Assembly: GCA_034676185.1 (NCBI GenBank)
Contig: JAUCCN010000032.1
Span: 1 to 5,400 of the forward strand
DNA length: 5,400 bases
Direction of reading: 5' to 3'
Source: UBA7396 sp034676185
GTDB lineage: Bacteria > Patescibacteriota > Gracilibacteria > BD1-5 > UBA6164
Every line of letters begins with the position of its first letter. The first letter of the stretch is position 1. Below the pieces are notes generated by a model. It searched no databases. It worked only from the letters and a program-made list of their open reading frames with translations, and had not been told where the DNA came from. Both the position numbers and the translations under genes were made by a program. Positions 1 to 5,400 of this stretch are shown one piece after another.

Positions 1-55
1 ATTTTATGAATTTCTAAAATATTGTCAATATGATTTTTTAAAAAATGATGAATAA
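1..55 (+). CDS. C-terminal tail of an upstream gene (partial)
   Basis: Reading from base 2, the frame encodes FYEFLKYCQYDFLKNDE and then stops at TAA (53-55). The composition (aromatic and acidic/lysine residues, no UGA needed) looks like an ordinary protein C-terminus, and the following gene has its own promoter downstream. Seventeen codons are too few to assign a family. In many bacteria and archaea the gene before sbcC/rad50 is the nuclease partner sbcD/mre11, so that is the first hypothesis, but it is inference from gene order and not from this sequence. A chance open frame is the alternative. Confidence 0.4.
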   Translation, partial: FYEFLKYCQYDFLKNDE

Positions 56-56
56 C

Positions 57-100
57 TTTTGGAAACAAGAATTGCAATTGTGCCAAAAATTTATATAATT
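57..100 (+). terminator. Weak, imperfect hairpin after the upstream stop codon
   Basis: Just after the TAA at 53-55, TTTTGG (57-62) can pair with CCAAAA (83-88). An inner AATTG/CAATT (70-74/75-79) lies between them, followed by an AT-rich run ending in several T. The bulges are unequal and the inner pairing leaves no loop, so this is a marginal terminator. It also overlaps the proposed promoter of the next gene. Confidence 0.2.
72..99 (+). promoter_or_regulatory. Sigma70-like promoter of the SbcC/Rad50-like gene
   Basis: A perfect -10 TATAAT lies at 94-99, with a -35-like TTGCAA (4 of 6 to TTGACA) at 72-77 and a 16-bp spacer. The predicted transcription start near 105-107 gives a leader of about 22-24 nt before the ATG at 129. 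That leader has no purine-rich Shine-Dalgarno motif. Confidence 0.55.
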
Positions 101-128
101 TTTGCAATATTTACTATCTCTCAACACG

Positions 129-2510
129 ATGAAATTATTATCACTTAAACTCTTACATTATCGTAGATTTCGCCAAGAAGAAATTATTTTTAAAGATGAT
201 TTTTCTCTTATTTTTTGAAAAAATGGTGCTGGAAAATCGTCTGTTTTAGACGCTATTTGATATGCACTTTTTGGACCAAGTAGCAAAGATTTCGTCAGAG
301 TAAATAGAGATTATTTAAGAAGTTATTTTTTGCGTGAAAGAGAACCTTCAAAAGTTGAATTGACATTTCAATATGGAATGGATACATATAGAATTATTAG
401 AATTATTGATGCTGGAACAAAAAAATTTGCTTCAGAATTTATTGTGGAAAATAAAGATACACTTTTTTGACCTGCTTGAGTTGAAATTATTGGTTGAGAT
501 GAGATTACATCATATATTGAAGAATTAATTTGAGTGAATAAAGAAACATTTCTAAGAAGTGTTTTTGCTAGACAAAAAGATTTAGAGGTATTATCTGGTT
601 GACTTTCAGAGAGAAAAGAACTTATCAATAAAGTGCTTTGACTTGATAGAATAGAGGATATTATTGAAGAGTTAAAAAAATCAGAAAAAGAACAAAAACT
701 TCTCTTAGAAATGTACAAAAAAAAGGTTTGAGATTTTGATGAATGAGATTTAAAAACAAAAAAAGAAACACTTCAAATTCAAATCAAAGAGTTGCAAGAA
801 ACTTATAAAATATTAGAAGAAAAAAAGAAAGAACTTTTACAAGAATATGAAAAAATTAAACTTTCTTTTGATGAACAATCACACAAAAAAAATCTTTTTA
901 CTCAAATACATCAAGATATTTCTGTCAAAAATGAGCAACTTAAAAACTGAGAAAAAAATATTCTAGCTAAAACTCAAGAACTTTCTGATATAGAAAAAAA
1001 AGAAAAATATTTAGAAGAAAATAAAACTATTCTTTGAGAAAAACAAAAATATGACATTATTATTTTAGAGCAAGAAACTCTTAAAAATCAGTATAAAATC
1101 AAAAAAGATTTAGAAAATGATCTTGTAAAAATTTCAAAAGAAATAGAAAAAATCCAAGAAAAAACAAAACAATATTCTTTAGAAAACATACAAAATGAAA
1201 TAAAAAAACTTGAAAATAATCTTGAAACTTTTCAACAAAATTTAAATAAAAATATTGCTTTGAAAGCGAGTTTAGAAGCAGAATTATCTCAAATGAAAAA
1301 ATCTTGAGAAGAAGTTGGAAAAGAACTCAAAACATTACAAGATTTATGACAAGATGCTTCATGTCCAACTTGTAAAAGACCATTAAAAGAGGATTTTCCA
1401 AATCTTATTGCACTTTTTGAAAAAGATTTATGAGAAAAAAGAGAAATATATAAACAAAAATATTCAGCATTAACCATAATTATTTGAGAAATTCCAGTGT
1501 GTGAAAAAAGTTTGTTTGATGCTAAAAGCGAACTTATGAAACTTCAAAATAAAGAAAAGGAAATTTTATTATTTCAAAATCAAATTCAAAATTATAAAAC
1601 TCAAGAAAAAGAACTTTCAAATAAACTTTCTTCACTTCAAGAAGTCAATTACAAAGAAGAAAATCATCAAAAAATAAAACAAGAATTTGAAAATATTAAC
1701 CTCAAATTTCAAGAATATAATAAAGTTTTATGACAAGTCTTAAAAAAATCAGATATCATTTTATTTCTACAAGATGCTGAAAAACACAAACAAAATCTTC
1801 AATGAGAACTTCAAAATCTTCAATGAGAACTTCAAAAAATTGAGTTTAGTCAAGAAAAATATGATCAAATAAAGCAAGAATTTGAAAATAGAAATGAAAA
1901 AATTCATACTTTAAATAATGAATTTTCACAAGTAGAAAAAGCAAAACTTACATTAGAGTTTGAGATGAAAGTGATTTTCAAACAAGAACAAGATTTTTTA
2001 GAAGACAAAAAGCAAATTGATGTTTATGTAGAAGCTGTGAGTCAATCGATGTATAAAAAACAAATTTTAAGCGATTATATTTTATATTTATTGGCGCATT
2101 TAAAACCACGTGTAGAAGATTTAGCGAGCGAATATTTTTCACTTATTACTGATTGAAAATATACTTCATTAACTTTAGACGAGGATTATAATATTTTAAT
2201 TGATGAAAAAAATCTTGATTTATATAGTGGTTGAGAAAGGGATTTAGCAAATTTGTGTTTTCGTTTAAGTTTAGGACAAAACCTTACAAGTAACAAATGA
2301 AATCCAATTAATTTCTTAGTTCTTGATGAAGTTTTAGCGAGTCAAGATAAAGAAAGACAACAAAATATTTTAATTTATTTAAAAAAATTAGAAAATAAAT
2401 TTTCACAAATTATTCTCATTTCACATTTGGAAGAAATTAAAGATTTAGCTACAAATCTCATAGAAATTAAAGCAAAAAATAGAGAAGAAAGTGAAGTAAA
2501 TTATTATTAG
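129..2510 (+). CDS. sbcC: SbcC/Rad50-like SMC-family ATPase with zinc hook
   Basis: 793-aa ABC/SMC-type ATPase. In the known SbcCD/Mre11-Rad50 complex this subunit binds and tethers DNA ends and uses ATP to control the nuclease partner in break and hairpin processing. Seen in order: typical N-terminus MKLLSLKLLHYRRF; Walker A GKNGAGKS (residues 30-37); Q-loop Gln149 in FARQKDL; coiled coil about 185-405; zinc hook CPTC (Cys412, Cys415); returning coiled coil about 425-660; ABC signature SGGE (700-703); Walker B FLVLDE (Asp733, Glu734) with D-loop LASQD; switch His766 in ISHLEE. The frame is continuous only if UGA is glycine: I count 22 in-frame TGA codons, including Gly30 of Walker A and Gly702 of the signature. 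The stop is TAG. It is shorter than E. coli SbcC (about 1050 aa), so the arms are short, with the hook near mid-protein. The start fits the family N-terminus and an upstream promoter. RecN or another SMC relative is less likely because of the CxxC hook and the MKLLSLKL start. Confidence 0.93.
1791..1832 (+). repeat. Tandem 21-bp duplication inside the coiled coil
   Basis: Two identical 21-bp units (1791-1811 and 1812-1832) lie head to tail, followed by CAAAA, the first five bases of a further copy. Each unit encodes QNLQGEL (residues 555-561 and 562-568), exactly one coiled-coil heptad, with the glycine encoded by TGA both times. The duplication lengthens the arm by one heptad without shifting its register. 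Confidence 0.85.
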
Positions 2511-2522
2511 AAGACACAATTT

Positions 2523-2551
2523 TTGTAAAAAATAAAAAAATATGTTACAAT
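2523..2551 (+). promoter_or_regulatory. Extended -10 promoter of the 184-aa gene
   Basis: TTGTAA (2523-2528) as -35, a 17-bp spacer and TACAAT (2546-2551) as -10, with TG one base upstream (2543-2544) forming an extended -10. The predicted start near 2558 leaves a leader of about 26 nt before the ATG at 2584. The layout closely matches the promoter of the paralogue at 4709-4737, including the A-rich spacer and an ATATGT run before the -10. Confidence 0.6.
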
Positions 2552-2575
2552 ATCAATATAAAATAATTTTGTAAC
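2544..2575. promoter_or_regulatory. Inverted repeat GTTACAA / TTGTAAC over the -10 and leader
   Basis: GTTACAA (2544-2550) and its exact reverse complement TTGTAAC (2569-2575) are separated by 18 bp. The left arm overlaps the -10 box and the right arm lies just before the start codon. Because the left arm is upstream of the predicted transcription start, a DNA operator fits better than an RNA hairpin. Seven-base AT-rich arms could also arise by chance. Confidence 0.3.
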
Positions 2576-2583
2576 TTTATGAT

Positions 2584-3138
2584 ATGTCAGAAATAATGAA
2601 TACATCAGCAAATGTAGAACCTCAAAAAACAGTAAATACACAACAAGTTATAGATAAAATTTCTTATGATAAAAGAGTAGATAGAATGGATTTACCAGAA
2701 GTTAGTACTCTTGAGGAAGTAATTTCTCAAGAAAAACAAGGAATTCTTTCTCATACAAAAGAAAAATTACTTGCTCATATAGAGCAAAGTTTGATAGATG
2801 GTTTTACTGTTGAAACTCAAGAAGATTATGAAGTATTAAAAAAACTTCTTTCTCTTTTATGAAAAAAACAATCATTACCAGAATATAAAATGGCTCAACA
2901 TTTAGTTGATACAACTGGAAAAAATCCATTTTCAGTAACACTTGATACCAAAAGCAATATTTTGAAATTATATTGAAAACTTCCACATGAAATAGCAAAA
3001 AATAAACAAGTAGGAAGCTTTAGTTTTATGGGATATATTTCATTAGTAGATGGAAGTTTTACTCAAAAAAATGTGATAAATCAGTATCAATTTGATCTTT
3101 TAGATAACAATAATCAATTTGATTTTCCAAAAAAATAA
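2584..3138 (+). CDS. Uncharacterised 184-aa protein, paralogue of the gene at 4770
   Basis: I do not recognise a named family. The protein has no signal peptide or membrane segment that I can see and looks cytoplasmic. A polar, Gln/Thr/Asn-rich N-terminus (1-20) precedes a mostly helical, charged segment (about 22-93) with ISYDKRVD (26-33) and QEDYEVLKKLLSLL (79-92). A C-terminal part (about 115-180) with FSVTLD, ILKLY and SLVDGSF looks beta-rich. The same blocks occur in the same order and spacing in the protein encoded from 4770, so the two are paralogues. Gly93 and Gly131 are TGA-encoded, so a standard-code reading would stop at 92 aa. The ATG at 2584 is supported by the matching MSE start and leader length in the paralogue. 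It has its own promoter 73 bp after sbcC, and it converges on the hydrolase gene with its stop codon inside a shared palindromic terminator. Confidence 0.85.
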
Positions 3139-3173
3139 TAAAAAATAGGTATTAATACCTATTTTTTATTATT
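3134..3173. terminator. Bidirectional terminator: perfect 40-bp palindrome
   Basis: Every base from 3134 to 3153 pairs with its partner in 3154-3173; the symmetry breaks at 3133/3174. The core TAGGTATT/AATACCTA is flanked by A6 on the left and T6 on the right, so either transcript forms a hairpin ending in a U run. It lies between two convergent genes. The TAA of the 184-aa gene (3136-3138) is in the left arm and the TAA of the hydrolase (complement 3152-3154) is at the centre, so the last six hydrolase codons (IKNRY plus stop) also lie within it. Confidence 0.88.
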
Positions 3174-4648
3174 CTCTCTACAAAACTATTTACATCTTTT
3201 CAAAGACTTGCTCTTTTAAAATGAAGTGCATATTTTTTGTATAAAATATCATTATTTATGAAGTTTGCTCCAAGCATGGTCCAAACTCTATATGCTTTTT
3301 TTGGTGTGAGTTTATGCCAAAAATTTGAATACAATTCTTGAGTTCATTCCAAGAAATCTTCTAAATCATTTGCCCAATAATCTTCATTAAAACTTTCATG
3401 TTTTCCTTTTTCTTCTTGAAAACAAAAACTTCCAAAAGAGAAAAAATAATTTCTTTCAAAATATTCTTCACTATTTCCGTATCTTATTTTTATGACATAT
3501 TTGTGATTTTTTGATTGCAGCATTGCATTTTTCAAATTATCTTCACTATTTGCCATCCGGTATGGAAGAAATTTGTTATTCAGCATTTCTAAGAATTTTT
3601 GTTCTTGAGCTTTATAGTTTCATTTTCTTTCATCTAACGGTCCACTTTTATCTACTTTAAACAATTCTAAATCAAGATTTGTTTCTGGATTTGGCATTTC
3701 AATTGTTTTGAGAAAAGGAGTATTTCCAGAAATCTCAAATTTTCTTTTTTCAATAGTATAGATTTTTCCAGCTTCAAAATGAGTCATTGGAGAAGTTTTT
3801 CCATATCTTTTTGCAATACTTTTTTCCAAACTAATTTCCTCATCAAGTTTAAGAATTCTCAGTGGGAGGAAATCAAGATTTGGATGAACAATTCATTGCC
3901 CAATTACAGCTTTCATAAAATATGGAAGCTCTTGGATATCAGAACATTCTACAAATTCTTCTTCAAAACGGAAATAATTATATTCAATTTCTTGTTTTCT
4001 TTGTTCGATATATTCTTTGTGAATTTTTTTTCTATCTGCAGCTGATTTTGCTTCTAAAACTTTAAAGTTCCCTGGAAGTTCATTTCTAGTAGACATATAA
4101 AGTGCTTGTTCGTAATTTTTTCCTGTAAATAAATCATACAATAAATTTATGCTTTCTTCGTTTTCAGGAGGAACCGTATCTACATCAGTAAATACAAGTT
4201 CTGTATCATTTGAAACAGCCAAAGTCATTACATCATCTTCATTTGTCAGATAATTATTTTCAAAAATAATTCATGTAATATCAATTCCTTTGAGAGAAAA
4301 AGTAATTCATGATTTGAGGATTTGAATTTTTTGTTTTGGAAGATATTTTTCAAAAAGAGGAACAAGAAACTCTAAAGTTTCAGGAATCAGTAAAAGAGGT
4401 CTTGGTTTTATATGTTCATAAATTTTTACTAAAGTATATGGATCAAGATGATCGCAGTGAGAATGACTAATAAAAATAGCATCAACATCAAATTTTTCAT
4501 AATCAATTTCAATTTTTGGATATCTTGACATCATATCTCAAAGAGCATAATCAGAAAGCCAACTATCAGAAAGTATTTTTACTGTTTCTCAAAGTGAGTT
4601 TTTTATTTCAATTACAAATTCAGAATGTCATAAATAATGTATTTTCAT
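3152..4648 (-). CDS. Metallo-beta-lactamase-fold hydrolase with long C-terminal region
   Basis: 498-aa protein. The N-terminal third shows the metallo-beta-lactamase fold: MKIHYLGHSEFVIEI (1-15), an SDSWLSDYALGD loop (27-38), then ISHSHCDHLDP, whose HxHxDH motif gives His62, His64, Asp66 and His67 as metal ligands. A later LVFTDVDTVPP strand (151-161) may supply the next aspartate (Asp155 or Asp157). LGH near the start and HSHCDHLD resemble the UlaG/CMP-Neu5Ac-hydroxylase-like branch (Lactamase_B_2), whose members act on varied phosphoester, lactone or lipid substrates. The substrate cannot be read here. Residues about 165-498 are charged, with no domain that I recognise, making the protein longer than UlaG (about 350 aa). 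No signal peptide is seen. Nine glycines are TGA-encoded (7, 20, 37, 114, 126, 252, 343, 435, 483), and one continuous frame results. The gene is divergent from the 4770 gene and convergent with the 2584 gene, so it forms its own transcription unit. Confidence 0.88.
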
Positions 4649-4675
4649 AAGAATAATTTAAGGGTAATTTGTGAG

Positions 4676-4704
4676 ATTATATATATTTTTGAAAAAAGTG
4701 TTAA
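4676..4704 (-). promoter_or_regulatory. Sigma70-like promoter of the hydrolase gene
   Basis: On the minus strand, TTAACA (complement 4699-4704, 5 of 6 to TTGACA) is followed after 17 bp by a perfect TATAAT (complement 4676-4681). The predicted start near 4669 gives a leader of about 21 nt before the ATG at 4648. This is the closest match to consensus in the window. The leader has no Shine-Dalgarno motif. Confidence 0.65.
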
Positions 4705-4708
4705 TTTT

Positions 4709-4737
4709 TTGCAAAAGAAAAAAATATGTGATAAAAT
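4709..4737 (+). promoter_or_regulatory. Extended -10 promoter of the 4770 paralogue
   Basis: TTGCAA (4709-4714), a 17-bp A-rich spacer and TAAAAT (4732-4737), with TG one base upstream (4729-4730). The predicted start near 4744 leaves about 26 nt to the ATG at 4770, the same geometry as the promoter at 2523-2551. Its -35 box sits only four bases from the -35 box of the divergent hydrolase promoter. Confidence 0.6.
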
Positions 4738-4769
4738 TGGAAAGAATTTATATTAATAATAAAAATTAT

Positions 4770-5400
4770 ATGTCAGAAGTACAAAAACAACTTTCAAGTG
4801 AACCAACTAAGGCACAAAATTTTAATAGTTTAGTAGACTATATTTCAGCAGATAAAAGAATTGATGGAAAAGATAAACAAGCTATTGATGAATTAGTAGC
4901 ACTTTATCAAAATGAAAAAGAAGGACATATTAAAAATACAAAAACAGAAGTAGTAAAATTATTACAAGAATCTCTTGAGAAAGGGTATACTGTTTATAAT
5001 CAAGATGATTATGCAGTTCTTGGAAAAATTATGCACCTTATGAATCCAAGTTATCAATTACCAACTTTTGAAGATTTAATAGCTTTAAGAGAAAAACAAT
5101 ACGTAAGTAATCCTGATGTAAATGAGAAAAAATTTCCAAGACATTTTTCAGTTACATATAATCCTCAAGAACATATGTTACAACTATATACTCCTCAACA
5201 ATATCTTCAACATATTACCTCTAATACAGATTTATTAGGAAAATTTTCTCTAGTAAGTGGACAATTTATCGAAAAAGATTTTTGGGATAAATTGAAAATT
5301 GATGATGATACACAAAATAATAATGAAATAGATTTACAAGGAGTAAAACTGGCAGATGCTCCAACTCCACTTCCTTCTATACCATGATTACAAGAAGCTA
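4770..5400 (+). CDS. Uncharacterised protein, paralogue of the 184-aa protein (3' end outside window)
   Basis: At least 210 aa, continuing past the window. I do not recognise a named family. Blocks shared with the 2584 protein, in order: ISADKRID (25-32, against ISYDKRVD), EKEGHIKNTK (48-57), LLQESLEKGYTVYNQDDYAVLGK (63-85, against a segment ending QEDYEVLKK), LP (96-97), HFSVTYNP (124-131), LQLY (136-139), then SLVSGQF, against SLVDGSF. The tail beyond the shared part is acidic and Asn-rich, then proline-rich (APTPLPSIP). The TGA at 5385-5387 is read as glycine 206, because TGA is a sense codon throughout this window, so the gene does not end there. The frame is open upstream to a GTG at 4671, but the promoter at 4709-4737, the match to the paralogue's MSE start and the equal leader length favour the ATG at 4770. 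No signal peptide or membrane segment is visible. Confidence 0.85.

Noticed and set aside
1..128. Frame-1 reading through the upstream region with TGA as glycine
   Set aside because: It is open by chance in AT-rich sequence, has a biased composition and runs into the ATPase gene out of frame. The frame ending at TAA 53-55 reads more like protein.
368..718. Minus-strand open frame of 116 codons opposite the ATPase gene
   Set aside because: It lies wholly within the SbcC-like coding region, is Ser/Ile-rich as expected of an antisense shadow, and shows no motif.
129..2510. Decayed pseudogene or series of small ORFs broken by TGA
   Set aside because: There are no frameshifts, TAA or TAG until the end, and all catalytic motifs are intact when TGA is glycine. 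The same holds for the other genes, so it is recoding and not decay.
129..2510. Mycoplasma-type code with UGA as tryptophan
   Set aside because: Tryptophan would replace the essential glycines in Walker A and the ABC signature and would put tryptophan in coiled-coil positions. Glycine fits all of these.
2511..2545. Terminator between the ATPase gene and the 184-aa gene
   Set aside because: Only an A/T-only ATTTTT-GT-AAAAAT pairing is visible, with no GC stem. It coincides with the -35 region of the next promoter.
3779..4045. Plus-strand open frame of 88 codons opposite the hydrolase gene
   Set aside because: The Phe/Asn/Ile-rich translation is the shadow of lysine/glutamate codons on the other strand, inside a clear continuous gene.
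4671..4769. In-frame upstream extension of the last gene from a GTG at 4671
   Set aside because: It would begin upstream of the predicted promoter, its product is lysine/aromatic-rich and lacks similarity to the paralogue, and the ATG at 4770 aligns with the MSE start of the paralogue.

Overview
The window is strongly AT-rich and comes from a bacterium that reads UGA as glycine (translation table 25). Under the standard code every long gene here is broken by TGA codons. Read as glycine, those codons restore three full-length genes and place glycine where conserved motifs need it: the first glycine of a Walker A motif, the second glycine of an ABC signature, and the glycine of an N-terminal LGH motif in a metallo-beta-lactamase-fold protein. 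This code is known from the candidate phyla Gracilibacteria (BD1-5) and Absconditabacteria (SR1), in the Candidate Phyla Radiation. The window alone does not separate the two. The observed stops are TAA and TAG only.

Layout: 1-55 is probably the last 17 codons of an upstream plus-strand gene. 129-2510 (+) is a compact SbcC/Rad50-type ATPase of 793 aa with a central CPTC zinc hook. 2584-3138 (+) is a 184-aa protein of unknown function. 3152-4648 (-) is a 498-aa metallo-beta-lactamase-fold protein, convergent with the preceding gene. 4770-5400 (+, running off the window) is a paralogue of the 2584-3138 gene and is divergent from the hydrolase. Gene density is high, and no gap exceeds about 125 bases.

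Regulation: each of the four starts has a sigma70-like promoter with a predicted leader of about 20-26 nt and no recognisable Shine-Dalgarno sequence. The two paralogues share an almost identical promoter layout (TTGYAA, 17-bp spacer, TG-extended -10). The convergent gene pair is separated by a perfect 40-bp palindrome that contains both stop codons and looks like a bidirectional terminator.

How the genes work together: the SbcC-like protein should act in double-strand break or hairpin processing, normally with an SbcD/Mre11 nuclease that is not in the window (the gene ending at 55 is a candidate). The two paralogues flank the hydrolase gene, but nothing in the sequence proves a shared pathway. 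I see no CRISPR array, RNA gene, insertion sequence or obvious defence cassette. The distinctive items are the recoding, the paralogous pair with conserved promoters, and the stop-containing palindrome.
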